Shown here: one piece after another, positions 46,819-55,465 of the stretch
Numbering within the stretch: the stretch's first letter is position 1
How the letters are laid out: every line of letters starts with the position of its first letter
From: Lachnospiraceae bacterium MA2020
Lineage (GTDB): Bacteria; Bacillota; Clostridia; Lachnospirales; Lachnospiraceae
DNA: 64,000 nucleotides
Reading direction: 5' to 3'
Assembly: GCA_000746015.1 (NCBI GenBank)
Contig: JQKK01000013.1
Location: forward strand, 62,001-126,000
Made by a program: the position numbers and the translations under genes
Notes under the pieces: generated by a model
Database searches by the model: none
What the model was told of the DNA's origin: nothing
Seen by the model: only the letters and a program-made list of their open reading frames with translations

Positions 46819-47025
46819 ATGGCAAACGATACATTATTGAAGCTTATTGATTCTGCAGCGAAGGGCAATGTGTTCGCAGCTGCACAGCTTGGTGAGGGAT
46901 ATATGAAAGGTACTTTTGGTCCGAAAAACCTTGAGAAAGCCCTCAAGTGGAGCAAATATGCAGCTAAGCGCGGCAATGACCACGCAGCAGAGCTGGTTGC
47001 TGAAATAGAGAAAAAAATGAAATGA
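46819..47025 (+). CDS. Small Sel1-like repeat protein
   Basis: 68 residues, a single Sel1-type repeat unit (GNVFAAAQLGEGYMKGTFG then KNLEKALKWSKYAAKRGNDHA), an alpha-helical protein-protein interaction motif. Such tiny Sel1 proteins have no known specific role. GGAG precedes the ATG. It is 31 bases downstream of ddh and ended by a terminator. Confidence 0.7.
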   Translation: MANDTLLKLIDSAAKGNVFAAAQLGEGYMKGTFGPKNLEKALKWSKYAAKRGNDHAAELVAEIEKKMK

Positions 47026-47032
47026 TTATCAC

Positions 47033-47066
47033 AAAAGTGCAGAGATGAAAATTTCTGCACTTTTTT
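47033..47066 (+). terminator. Terminator after the Sel1 gene
   Basis: AAAAGTGCAGA with TCTGCACTTTT, followed by a T run. Confidence 0.85.
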
Positions 47067-47111
47067 GCTGCATGTAAAGTTCTTTGTATTTATAAGAATA
47101 CAAGGATATGT

Positions 47112-47176
47112 TATAATAGTAACGTTTAAAACGATTAAAACATCATACAGAAGGGGATGTATGGCGTTGACCATAC
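47112..47176 (+). promoter_or_regulatory. Promoter and leader hairpin of the motor operon
   Basis: An extended -10 (TG-T-TATAAT, ending 47117) with only a weak -35. In the leader, AAGGGG at 47151-47156 is followed by a hairpin GTATGG-CGTTGA-CCATAC (47159-47176) before the ATG at 47186; folding of this hairpin would bring AAGGGG to about 11 bases from the start. Confidence 0.5.
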
Positions 47177-47185
47177 GTATCAGAT

Positions 47186-48790
47186 ATGAGAAAAGGTATA
47201 AAAGTAAAAGCCTGCTTGTTGGGGTTATACATAGCTGTGCTGTTTATAGGATGTGCATTGTCTTTTAATTCTAAACTGTCTTTTGAAAGCATAGCTATCA
47301 ATTTTTCACTGTTTCTTATCACAGGAGTGATCTTCTGGTTTGCTGCAAAGTATTTCAGCGTTGTAAGCTGTCTTTCAGATGATCTTAAAAATGTGGCTTT
47401 AAGGATAGAAAAGGATGCAGCTGAGGCGGAAGGAGACCTTTGGGATAAGTACAGCACGCTTAAAGGTAATACGCTTTTTTCTGAGTCTATATTGCAGCAT
47501 CGCTATGATGAATTCTTAAAAGAAAACGGCAGATTTGGAAGTATGACAAACGGCATCTATCAGTGTGGGATAGATGGTTTTATAAACAGAGATCTGCTTG
47601 ACAGCGTGATGAAGAGAAATCTTTTTAATATAGTGCCTGGAGTTATGACAGGACTTGGAATACTGGGTACGTTCCTCGGACTTTCACTTGGTCTTAGAGA
47701 GTTTAGTACAGGAAACGCTGCAGAGATATCGAATAGTATCGCACCACTCATGGATGGTATCAAGATCGCATTTCATACCTCTATCTACGGTATGATTTTT
47801 TCACTGGCATTTAATTTTATATATAAGCAGATCCTTGAGGAGTCCTATGCAAGTTTAAATAGATTTGTTAAAAGATTTGATGAATTTGTTCTTGGCGATT
47901 CAGAGTATTCAAATGCTGTAAGGCTCAGAGGAATGCTCATGGAGCTTCCTAAAGCAATAGGAGAGCAGATAAGCAGTGCTCTCAAGCCGACTTTGGAAGA
48001 GATGAACAACAGCATTAAAGATCTTCCATCAAAAATCGGAACTCAGGTTTCTAAGACCTTAAAGCCTGAGTTTGCAGAAGTAAATAAAAATCTACTGACT
48101 TTTTCTGAGAATGTCAGCGAGAATAATCTTGAGGGACTTTCAAAGATCATTGATTCGTTCATGGCTGAAATGAACAAGTCAATGGGAGACAGCTTCAAAA
48201 AGCTTGGTGATACTATTGACCAGATCTGTGATATGCAGAAGGAAAATGGCAAATATATGCAGGATATCATCAAGAGGACAGGAGCTACTTCAGAGAAGAT
48301 TGAAAACATCAATAAGATCTCTGAGGCGACCATTGATAAGATGTCATCGTATATCGGTAATATCGAGGAACTTCAGAAGGCTATCACTGCAAGCTATGCA
48401 GGCGTGAATGCCCACATGAAGGATCAGGATGCGCTCAATGGTAAGATTGAAGAGTATATATCAACACTTAACAAGCAGCAGAAGCAGCTTACAGATATCA
48501 CACTTAAGGTGGCTGAGGATATAAACAGCACTGCCAAGGAGCTTGCAGAGGTTTCAAAGCAGTTCAATATGCAGCTCACAGGATCACTTGATAAGACATT
48601 TGAGTGCTTTGACAATAACCTTGGAGATATTGCAAGACATCTTAGCGGAACGATCTCAGAGATCGAGGCAACTACTGACAGAGTACCAAATATTGTCCTT
48701 GCAGCATATGACGGTATGGAAAAAACTCTTAAGGAGTTGAATGAAAATATGAAAGTAGCAGTAGCTTCTCTCGAAAAAATGCAGAAATAA
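47186..48790 (+). CDS. ZorA-like MotA/TolQ/ExbB-family motor stator with long tail
   Basis: 534 residues. TM helices at about residues 9-27 and 36-58, then a cytoplasmic loop, then TM3 about 148-170 with PGVMTGLGILGTFLGLSLGL and TM4 about 190-213 (IKIAFHTSIYGMIFSLAFNF). This is the MotA/ExbB proton-channel core; the LGILGTFLGL form resembles ZorA of the anti-phage Zorya system rather than ExbB. Residues about 215-534 form a long helical, coiled-coil tail without further membrane segments, as in ZorA. Expected to form a pentameric ring around a dimer of the next gene product. No Shine-Dalgarno sequence lies at normal distance (see leader entry). Confidence 0.75.
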   Translation: MRKGIKVKACLLGLYIAVLFIGCALSFNSKLSFESIAINFSLFLITGVIFWFAAKYFSVVSCLSDDLKNVALRIEKDAAEAEGDLWDKYSTLKGNTLFSESILQHRYDEFLKENGRFGSMTNGIYQCGIDGFINRDLLDSVMKRNLFNIVPGVMTGLGILGTFLGLSLGLREFSTGNAAEISNSIAPLMDGIKIAFHTSIYGMIFSLAFNFIYKQILEESYASLNRFVKRFDEFVLGDSEYSNAVRLRGMLMELPKAIGEQISSALKPTLEEMNNSIKDLPSKIGTQVSKTLKPEFAEVNKNLLTFSENVSENNLEGLSKIIDSFMAEMNKSMGDSFKKLGDTIDQICDMQKENGKYMQDIIKRTGATSEKIENINKISEATIDKMSSYIGNIEELQKAITASYAGVNAHMKDQDALNGKIEEYISTLNKQQKQLTDITLKVAEDINSTAKELAEVSKQFNMQLTGSLDKTFECFDNNLGDIARHLSGTISEIEATTDRVPNIVLAAYDGMEKTLKELNENMKVAVASLEKMQK

Positions 48791-48812
48791 AGGGTTATAA
48801 TAGAGGTAAAAC

Positions 48813-49550
48813 ATGGCGGGGATTAAATATGATCAAGAAGCAGAAGAAACATCGTACTGGCTGTCATATTCTGACATGATGGCAGCGTTGCTTTTAGTGT
48901 TTGTTCTGATTATTTCTTTTACAATGATGCATTCCAAGAGAATGTACGAAAAAAAGGAGGCTGAGCTCGAAGAGGAACACAAGATAATGCTTGAGCAGCA
49001 GGAGAAGCTGGACAAGATCATAGGTGTCAGATCTGAGGTTGTAGAGGCACTTGAAAATGAGTTCAGCGGCTCTGATATGAATATGCTCATAGACTCCAAT
49101 ACCGGAGCGATACGACTTGATTCAAGTATTTTGTTTGATGTAAACGAGTACGAATTAAAGGAGTCCGGTCAGGAGTTTCTTAAGGAGTTCATGCCAAGAT
49201 ATCTCAGTGTTTTATTAAAGCCTCAATTTGCAGATTATATATCTGAGATAATAATAGAAGGTCATACAGATACGGACGGAACATATCTTTATAATCTTGA
49301 GCTTTCTCAGGAAAGGGCGTTATCAGTAGCAAGTTTCTGTCTTGATGATGACAGTGATATTTTAAGTGCAAAAGAGATAGAGGCACTGAGACCTATAATT
49401 ACAGCTAACGGAAGGTCATTTAGTGATCCTATCCTTAATTCAAAAGGTGAGATTGATTTTGATTCGTCGAGACGAGTTGAGTTTAAGTTCAGACTTTCTG
49501 ACGAAGAGATGGTAGACGAGATGATACGTGTACTTGAGGGAAAGAAATAG
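48813..49550 (+). CDS. ZorB-like MotB/OmpA-domain protein
   Basis: 245 residues. A short N-terminal tail leads into one TM helix at about 21-38 beginning WLSYSDMMAALLLVF, where Asp21 matches the proton-carrying Asp of MotB/ZorB. A charged coiled coil (about 42-80) follows, then an OmpA-like peptidoglycan-binding domain with GHTD at 150-153 and LSQERA at 164-169. This is the expected partner of the preceding stator protein, anchoring it in the wall. It starts 22 bases after that gene, in one operon. Confidence 0.8.
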   Translation: MAGIKYDQEAEETSYWLSYSDMMAALLLVFVLIISFTMMHSKRMYEKKEAELEEEHKIMLEQQEKLDKIIGVRSEVVEALENEFSGSDMNMLIDSNTGAIRLDSSILFDVNEYELKESGQEFLKEFMPRYLSVLLKPQFADYISEIIIEGHTDTDGTYLYNLELSQERALSVASFCLDDDSDILSAKEIEALRPIITANGRSFSDPILNSKGEIDFDSSRRVEFKFRLSDEEMVDEMIRVLEGKK

Positions 49551-49560
49551 GGTATAAACT

Positions 49561-50436
49561 ATGAAATACATGTATATTCCTCATAAATTGATCGATGCAA
49601 AAGAAGATATCATATACAGTCTCGAAAAAAAGAAGAATAGCGGTCTGAAGACTCCGGGAGAGAGCCTAATAAATCTTATATCCGGTCTTGTAGCCTTGGA
49701 TAAGGAAGTTCTCAAAATGCATGCTATCACTTTATCAAGTTATGATGTTGAAAGGATAGCTGCATATATTCCATTTAATTATTACAAAGTAAAAATGGAT
49801 AATCTTTTTGAAATCTTCAAGATAAGAAAGAACTGGAAGCTTTGTGAGACTCTTTATTATACCTGGCAGGACTCATATGACAATTCAGAATGTAATGATT
49901 TTATCCTGCGGGAATTAATGACGGACAAGGATTTTACGACTGTTTTATTAGATTGCAATTATACAGAAGATGTCTTTTACCGGATATTAAAGAGCGGAGA
50001 TGTCGTAGACTATTTTGGGAGTGTGATAGGCACAAGCAAGCATCTTGAAAATATGACATTGGAAGAAAAGCTGTATTACTGGAGGATCCGAAAAGACAGT
50101 AAGCTCTATCGGGGCATCAACAGCATTTTTTATACATTCTGTAACAGGCAGGATTTATTGTCAGAGTCCGAAAAAACATTGCTTAAGGCAGCAAAGCGAT
50201 TTGTATTACTTGATGATGGACTGATAAAGCGTTTTATCGTAAATCTTTTGACCAGACTGACACTGGAAGATCTTCAGCAGTTTAATGAACTGGCAGAATA
50301 TCTTGTAAAGCAGACCGGGGATGTACGTGAGAATCGATTTAAGGTATTCTTTGAAGGCGTGGACAGTAAACTTGTAAAGAAGTATAAGAAGTGGCTTAAG
50401 ACGTTGGAAATAAATGGAATATTAAGTATAGTTTGA
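49561..50436 (+). CDS. Unrecognised third protein of the ZorAB-like operon
   Basis: 291 residues, cytoplasmic, with no signal peptide or TM helix. It is mainly alpha-helical, rich in Lys, Leu and Tyr (MKYMYIPHKLIDAKEDI; YYWRIRKDSKLYRGI; late NRFKVFFEGVDSKLVKKYKK). I recognise no nuclease, helicase or NTP-binding motif. By position it corresponds to ZorC of Zorya type I, whose EH_Signature domain is helical, but it is about half that size and I cannot confirm homology. It begins 10 bases after the ZorB-like gene and is followed by a promoter for another unit, so the operon has three genes only. Confidence 0.6.
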   Translation: MKYMYIPHKLIDAKEDIIYSLEKKKNSGLKTPGESLINLISGLVALDKEVLKMHAITLSSYDVERIAAYIPFNYYKVKMDNLFEIFKIRKNWKLCETLYYTWQDSYDNSECNDFILRELMTDKDFTTVLLDCNYTEDVFYRILKSGDVVDYFGSVIGTSKHLENMTLEEKLYYWRIRKDSKLYRGINSIFYTFCNRQDLLSESEKTLLKAAKRFVLLDDGLIKRFIVNLLTRLTLEDLQQFNELAEYLVKQTGDVRENRFKVFFEGVDSKLVKKYKKWLKTLEINGILSIV

Positions 50437-50467
50437 TGTATGTTACTTTGCCGCGTTGAATTTGTAA

Positions 50468-50496
50468 TTGATTAAATTTAATCTTTCTGATATACT
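50468..50496 (+). promoter_or_regulatory. Promoter of the sodium symporter gene
   Basis: TTGATT, 17 bases, TATACT; start point about 50 bases before the TTG start codon. Confidence 0.6.
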
Positions 50497-50552
50497 TATT
50501 CACTAAGTGCATGGAAATGCAATGTAGTAACGTATCATGGAGGAATGGATTT

Positions 50553-51920
50553 TTGAATCACAACAAGCGCGGCTCATTTTCAAACAAATTAGGATTTGTG
50601 CTCTCCGCCGCAGGAGCATCTGTTGGACTGGGAAATATCTGGAGATTTCCTTATCTCTCTGCTAAATACGGCGGAGGAGCTTTTTTACTTGTTTATATCA
50701 TCCTGGCTTTGACCTTTGGCTACACGATGATAATAGCTGAAACAGCGATAGGACGTGCAACTAAGAAAAGTCCTGTCGGAGCTTTTAAGGTATATGGCGA
50801 CAACCTTCCAATGAGGATCGGAGGCTGGCTCAACGCGATAGTACCAATGCTGATAGTACCATATTATGCTGTTATCGGAGGCTGGGTTACAAAGTATCTT
50901 TTTGAATATATCAGATCTGATGTTAATTCTATCGCTACAGATACATTTTTCACTGAGTTCATAACAAATGGAGCTGCTGCTGAGTTTTGGTTTATAGTTT
51001 TTGCAGCAATGGTCGTTGGAGTTATTTTCTTAGGAGTAAGAAATGGAATAGAGCTTGTGTCACGTATAATGATGCCTATATTGGTAGTGCTCGCGGTCAT
51101 TATCTCTGTTTATTCGATCACAAGACCTGGAGCTGTAGCAGGTATTAAGTATTTCCTTATTCCTAATTTCAGCAATTTTTCACTAATGACAGTAGTTTCT
51201 GCAATGGGACAGATGTTTTATTCTCTTTCTATTGCAATGGGTATTTTGATAACATTTGGTTCTTATCTTAAGAAGGACGTAAGTATCGAGACGTCAACTG
51301 AGCAGGTAGAGTTCTTTGATACGGCAATAGCTATTTTTGCCAGCCTTATGATAATCCCTGCAGTATTTGCTTTCTCAGGCGGAGATCCTGCAATGCTTAA
51401 TGCCGGACCATCACTTATGTTTATCACTATGCCAAAGATTTTTGCAAGTATGGGATTTGGAAAGCTTATCGGAATACTGTTTTTCGTTCTTGTCCTTTTT
51501 GCAGCACTTACAAGTGGTATAGCACTTATGGAAAGTGCAGTATCTACTTTCACAGATGAGTTCAAGTGGAATAGAAAGTTTGCAACAACAGTAATGGCAG
51601 TCATCATGCTTGCGCTTGGAAGCCTTTCATCTTTAGGATATGGTCCGCTTGCAAATGTGACTATTGCAGGAATGCAGTTTTTGGATTTCTTTGATTTTCT
51701 TACAAATTCAATAATGATGCCGATTGCAGCTCTTGCAACATGTATCTACGTTGTAAGATTTATGACTATCGCCCGTGTTGAGGAAGAGATAATGATAGAC
51801 GATCATCCTTTCCGCAGAAGAAAGGTATTCGCTTTTATGATCCGTTTCCTCTGCCCTCTTTTTGTAGCGATCATACTTCTTAGTTCTATCGCAAGCGTGC
51901 TTGGCTGGATAAAAATGTGA
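50553..51920 (+). CDS. Neurotransmitter:sodium symporter family transporter
   Basis: 455 residues, eleven to twelve TM helices, LeuT fold. GFVLSAAGASVGLGNIWRFP marks TM1 with its unwound sodium/substrate site, and IAETAIGRATKKSPVGAF follows TM2. Bacterial members import amino acids (tryptophan, tyrosine, leucine, alanine) with sodium; the substrate is not assignable. Start: TTG at 50553, 9 bases after GGAGG; the in-frame ATG at 50511 would put the ribosome site inside the gene. Confidence 0.88.
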   Translation: MNHNKRGSFSNKLGFVLSAAGASVGLGNIWRFPYLSAKYGGGAFLLVYIILALTFGYTMIIAETAIGRATKKSPVGAFKVYGDNLPMRIGGWLNAIVPMLIVPYYAVIGGWVTKYLFEYIRSDVNSIATDTFFTEFITNGAAAEFWFIVFAAMVVGVIFLGVRNGIELVSRIMMPILVVLAVIISVYSITRPGAVAGIKYFLIPNFSNFSLMTVVSAMGQMFYSLSIAMGILITFGSYLKKDVSIETSTEQVEFFDTAIAIFASLMIIPAVFAFSGGDPAMLNAGPSLMFITMPKIFASMGFGKLIGILFFVLVLFAALTSGIALMESAVSTFTDEFKWNRKFATTVMAVIMLALGSLSSLGYGPLANVTIAGMQFLDFFDFLTNSIMMPIAALATCIYVVRFMTIARVEEEIMIDDHPFRRRKVFAFMIRFLCPLFVAIILLSSIASVLGWIKM

Positions 51921-51924
51921 AACT

Positions 51925-51964
51925 ATACTCATTAATAGAAGAAATTCTGTTAATGAGTATTTTT
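51925..51964 (+). terminator. Terminator after the symporter
   Basis: ATACTCATTAA with TTAATGAGTAT (11-bp stem, 14-base loop) followed by Ts. Confidence 0.8.
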
Positions 51965-52001
51965 AATGTCTAATTTTTGTATACTTTCACACGTTGAAGT
52001 G

Positions 52002-52030
52002 TTGACAAAATGACGTGCATACGATATCAT
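52002..52030 (+). promoter_or_regulatory. Promoter of the glutamate-type ABC operon
   Basis: TTGACA, 17 bases, TATCAT. A second TATAAT lies near 52045 within an imperfect palindrome (CCTA...TAGG). Confidence 0.6.
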
Positions 52031-52075
52031 ACAAAAAAATCCTATTATAATACTAGGAATGTGCGGAGCCTGATA

Positions 52076-52123
52076 CCGTTCGAAGTTGCGAAGCAGCGAG
52101 ATTACGGGATCGGCCCCGAACGG
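52076..52123 (+). promoter_or_regulatory. Structured leader of the glutamate-type ABC operon
   Basis: CCGTTCG and CGAACGG pair perfectly around an inner hairpin GTTGC-GAA-GCAGC and a GGG/CCC pairing. GC-rich and unlike the AT-rich flanks. It does not match glycine, glutamine, lysine or T-box consensus that I know. Could be a regulatory RNA or a REP-like repeat. Confidence 0.5.
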
Positions 52124-52169
52124 ATGCAATTAAAATATATAATTGTGATTTATTTAGGAGGGATATTGC

Positions 52170-53189
52170 ATGAAGAACAGATTTGCTATGAAACTTGTAA
52201 GTGTTGCTGCAGCAACAGTATTGGCGGCTTCAATAATGACAGGATGTGGAAGTTCTTCTTCAGGAAGTGCTGCAGAAACTGCACCTTCAGCGGCAGCTTC
52301 AAGTGAGGCAGCTGGTGAGGAAAGTGCATCATCTGAGAGTGCGGCTGAAGAGCCTGTAGCAGTGGCAATAGATAAGTCAGCGTTTGATGAGCTCGTTGCT
52401 GCAGGTCCTGTTGCTGATGATGCAGACATAGAGGCAAATGCATGGGCAAAGGCAGTTAAGGAGGCAGGAGTACTTAAGGTAGGTGCTGTACGTACATCAT
52501 TCCTTTTCAGCCAGCTTGACGAGACAGATAATTCTGTTCGTGGATTTGATGCAGGTCTTTTCCAGATGCTTGCACGTTACATCACAGGCGATGAGAGAAA
52601 CTATGAGATCACTCAGGTTGACTCAAGTACACGTGAGTCTGTTCTTCAGAGCGGTCAGGTAGATGCAGTATTTGCTACATATTCTATTACAGAGGAGCGT
52701 AAGAAGCTTATCTCATTTGCAGGCCCTTACTACGTTTCAAAGCAGGCTGTTCTTGTAAAGAAGGGCAATACAGAGATTACAGGTGTAGATAGTCTTGCAG
52801 GCAAGACAGTAGCTACACAGTCAGGTTCTACAGGTCCGGATATCCTTGCTGAGTTTGCACCAGAGGCAGTTGTACAGGAGTTTGGCACAGATATCGAGGC
52901 TCGTACAGCACTTGAGCAGGGCAGAGTAGATGCCTATGTAACAGACTATACACTTAACCTTAGTTCAATGGTTAAGAATCCTGGTGCATATGAGATCGCA
53001 GGTGATACTTTCGGACCGGATGACAGCTATGGTATAGGCCTTCCACTTGATTCTGACGGAGTAGAGTTTGTAAATGCTTTCCTTAAGAAGATTGAGGAAG
53101 ATGGCACTTGGGAAAAGCTTTGGAAGGTGAGCCTTGGTGATCGTACAGGCATCGAGACAGCACCGGAGGCACCACAGGTAGGAGAATAA
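52170..53189 (+). CDS. Amino-acid ABC transporter substrate-binding lipoprotein
   Basis: 339 residues. Lipoprotein signal with lipobox MTGC near residue 25, then a Ser/Ala/Glu-rich spacer (about 27-60), then the family 3 binding fold (GVLKVGAVRTSFLFSQ; VRGFDAGLFQMLARYI; VFATYSITEERKKLISFAGPYY). The pattern resembles the glutamate-binding GluB type; ligand glutamate, glutamine or aspartate is inferred. GGAGGG precedes the ATG. Confidence 0.85.
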   Translation: MKNRFAMKLVSVAAATVLAASIMTGCGSSSSGSAAETAPSAAASSEAAGEESASSESAAEEPVAVAIDKSAFDELVAAGPVADDADIEANAWAKAVKEAGVLKVGAVRTSFLFSQLDETDNSVRGFDAGLFQMLARYITGDERNYEITQVDSSTRESVLQSGQVDAVFATYSITEERKKLISFAGPYYVSKQAVLVKKGNTEITGVDSLAGKTVATQSGSTGPDILAEFAPEAVVQEFGTDIEARTALEQGRVDAYVTDYTLNLSSMVKNPGAYEIAGDTFGPDDSYGIGLPLDSDGVEFVNAFLKKIEEDGTWEKLWKVSLGDRTGIETAPEAPQVGE

Positions 53190-53190
53190 T

Positions 53191-53850
53191 ATGAGTATGG
53201 CTGAGCTTTTAAGTCAATATGGAGATAAATATCTTCTTGCATTATTAACGACATGGAAGCTCACCGCTCTTGCTTTTTTAGCAGCGTTTGTTTTAGGGAT
53301 AATTATTACTGTCATGCGCATAAGTCCCATAAAACCCTTGAGGTTTTTGGGTGAGTTTTATGTGCAGATATTTAGAAATATCCCCGGAGCAGCGCTGCTA
53401 ATATTGCTTGTATATGCGCTTCCATACTTAAAGATCGTGCTGCCTTATTTTGACTGTGTGCTCATAGCCACAGCTCTTATACCGGCAGCATTTTGTTCTG
53501 AATATCTGATGTCAGGCATAAACATGATAGATGTGGGACAGATAGAAGCAGCAAGAGCGTTGGGATTTACATTCTTACAGACAGTGAGACTTGTCATAGT
53601 TCCGCAGGCATTGCGTTCGAGCGTAATTTCACTTACAAGTCTTCTTGTTGCGACAATGCTTACGACAGCTCTCGCATCACAGGTTCCGCTCAATCCGATG
53701 GATCTGACAGGCATAGTTGCGCACATCAATACCCATGCGGTAGGCGGAATTACAGCATTCATCATATCTGCAGTGCTATACCTTTTGACAGCTCTGATTA
53801 TAGGTTTTGCCGGCAATATGATAGATAAGAAAGTGAGGATAAGGCGATGA
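53191..53850 (+). CDS. Amino-acid ABC transporter permease (first)
   Basis: 219 residues, HisM/GluC-type permease with about five TM helices and the EAA loop QIEAARALGFTFLQTVRLVIVP. It starts two bases after the binding protein and overlaps the second permease by four bases. Two different permeases plus ATPase indicate a glutamate-type system. Confidence 0.87.
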   Translation: MSMAELLSQYGDKYLLALLTTWKLTALAFLAAFVLGIIITVMRISPIKPLRFLGEFYVQIFRNIPGAALLILLVYALPYLKIVLPYFDCVLIATALIPAAFCSEYLMSGINMIDVGQIEAARALGFTFLQTVRLVIVPQALRSSVISLTSLLVATMLTTALASQVPLNPMDLTGIVAHINTHAVGGITAFIISAVLYLLTALIIGFAGNMIDKKVRIRR

Positions 53851-54671
53851 GCAGTGCACATTTAAGCGTAAAAGATGCGCTGTATGAGGCGCCGGGACCA
53901 AAGAGCAGAAGAGCTATCAGGATTGCTACAGCAATTTCTATTGTATTGATAATAGCTTTGATATATGCCATTATCAGGCAGTTTTATATTACGGGGCAGC
54001 TAAGCCCAAAGTACTGGTCATTCTTCACCAGATGGACTACATGGAGATTTCTTGGTGCAGGTCTTTTAGGAACTTTTGAGGCAGCGATGCTTTCGGGAGT
54101 ACTTGCGTTAAGTGCAGGCTTTTTGATAATGCTCTGTCGTATAAGTACCAATAAAGTATTGTCCATGATCGGAAGAGCATATATTCAGTTTACACGAGGA
54201 GTACCGACACTTCTTTTTATATACTTTTTCTTTCTGGCAGTGCCTCAGTTTGGTCTGAAGCTTGCAGCTATATGGAAGATAGCCATACCTGTTGCAATAT
54301 CAGCGAGCGGAGTGGTAGCGGAAGTTCTTAGAAATGGTGTAAATGCCGTACCTAAAGGGCAGAGAGAAGCCGCATTGTCACTTGGCATGAGAGAGCGGGC
54401 AGTGTTTTATAAAGTAATATTTCCACAGGCGCTCAGATATGTAGTTCCATCACTTATCGCACAGCTTGTTATCGTGGTAAAAGACACTACGTATGCGTAT
54501 ATCATAAATTTCCCGGATCTTATGCAGAATGCAAAGGTGCTGATATCAAACTATGATGCGATGCTTTCTATATATCTGGTAGCAGCGGTGATCTACATAC
54601 TTATCTGCTACATGTTAAATAAGCTTGCTGAGCATATCAACAATTCAACAAAAGTGTCAGTTAGAGGTTAG
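53847..54671 (+). CDS. Amino-acid ABC transporter permease (second)
   Basis: 274 residues, GluD/HisQ type with a longer N terminus. TM helices start near residue 28; FTRGVPTLLFIYFFF and the EAA loop GQREAALSLGMRERAVFYKVIFP are clear. Its start overlaps the previous permease (ATGA). Confidence 0.87.
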   Translation: MSSAHLSVKDALYEAPGPKSRRAIRIATAISIVLIIALIYAIIRQFYITGQLSPKYWSFFTRWTTWRFLGAGLLGTFEAAMLSGVLALSAGFLIMLCRISTNKVLSMIGRAYIQFTRGVPTLLFIYFFFLAVPQFGLKLAAIWKIAIPVAISASGVVAEVLRNGVNAVPKGQREAALSLGMRERAVFYKVIFPQALRYVVPSLIAQLVIVVKDTTYAYIINFPDLMQNAKVLISNYDAMLSIYLVAAVIYILICYMLNKLAEHINNSTKVSVRG

Positions 54672-54676
54672 ATTAA

Positions 54677-55450
54677 ATGAGCGATACACAGAGTAAACAA
54701 AATACGTCATCAGAGGCTCCTGTCATCGAGCTGCAGCATGTTGATAAGTATTACGGTGATCTTCATGTATTAAAAGACATTAATCTGTCAGTTAAGAAAG
54801 GTGAAGTTGTAGTTGTCATTGGTCCTTCCGGATCGGGCAAGTCTACATTATGCCGTACCATCAATAGGCTTGAGACTATTGACAGCGGGTGTATACTTAT
54901 CGAAGGTGAGAAACTTCCGGAAGAGGGAGCAAAGCTTGCTGAGCTTAGATCAAAGGTCGGAATGGTTTTTCAGTCCTTTAATCTTTTTGCGCATAAGACA
55001 ATTCTTGATAACGTAACTATGGCACCTATGAATGTGCTCCATAAGTCAAAGACAGAGGCACGAAGTGAAGCGATGGAGCTGCTCAGCCGCGTTGGAGTAG
55101 ACAGTCAGGCATCGAAGCTTCCTTCACAGTTATCCGGTGGACAGCAGCAGAGAGTAGCCATAGCCAGAGCGCTTGCAATGCATCCAAAGGCTATACTTTT
55201 TGATGAGCCTACAAGTGCTCTTGATCCGGAGATGATAAACGAAGTTCTCGATGTAATGACAGAGCTTGCATCATCAGGCATGACAATGGTTGTTGTCACA
55301 CATGAGATGAATTTTGCAAGACGAGTTGCAGACAGAGTGATATTTATGGATAGTGGCGCTATAGTTGAAGAGAATACGCCAGAGGAGTTTTTCACAAATC
55401 CAAAGAATATCCGTGCGCAGGAATTTTTGAAATCTATAAAAACACACTAA
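54677..55450 (+). CDS. Amino-acid ABC transporter ATP-binding protein
   Basis: 257 residues, GlnQ/GluA type. Walker [10 protein letters not shown] near residue 51, Q-loop [12 protein letters not shown], signature [15 protein letters not shown], Walker [14 protein letters not shown], switch His in VVTHEM. Energises the two permeases before it; last transporter gene of the operon. Confidence 0.95.
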   Translation: MSDTQSKQNTSSEAPVIELQHVDKYYGDLHVLKDINLSVKKGEVVVVIGPSGSGKSTLCRTINRLETIDSGCILIEGEKLPEEGAKLAELRSKVGMVFQSFNLFAHKTILDNVTMAPMNVLHKSKTEARSEAMELLSRVGVDSQASKLPSQLSGGQQQRVAIARALAMHPKAILFDEPTSALDPEMINEVLDVMTELASSGMTMVVVTHEMNFARRVADRVIFMDSGAIVEENTPEEFFTNPKNIRAQEFLKSIKTH

Positions 55451-55465
55451 CAGGACAAAACTAAA

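Noticed and set aside
47065-47268. 67-codon plus-strand frame overlapping the start of the ZorA-like gene
   Set aside because: It starts within a terminator, has no ribosome site, and its product has no sensible features; the other frame encodes the clear stator protein.
47186-49550. Flagellar MotAB stator
   Set aside because: The long coiled-coil tail, four-helix pattern and absence of flagellar neighbours favour a ZorAB-like pair.
52076-52123. T-box, glutamine or glycine riboswitch before the ABC operon
   Set aside because: None of the conserved sequence blocks of these families is present; left as an unnamed structured leader.
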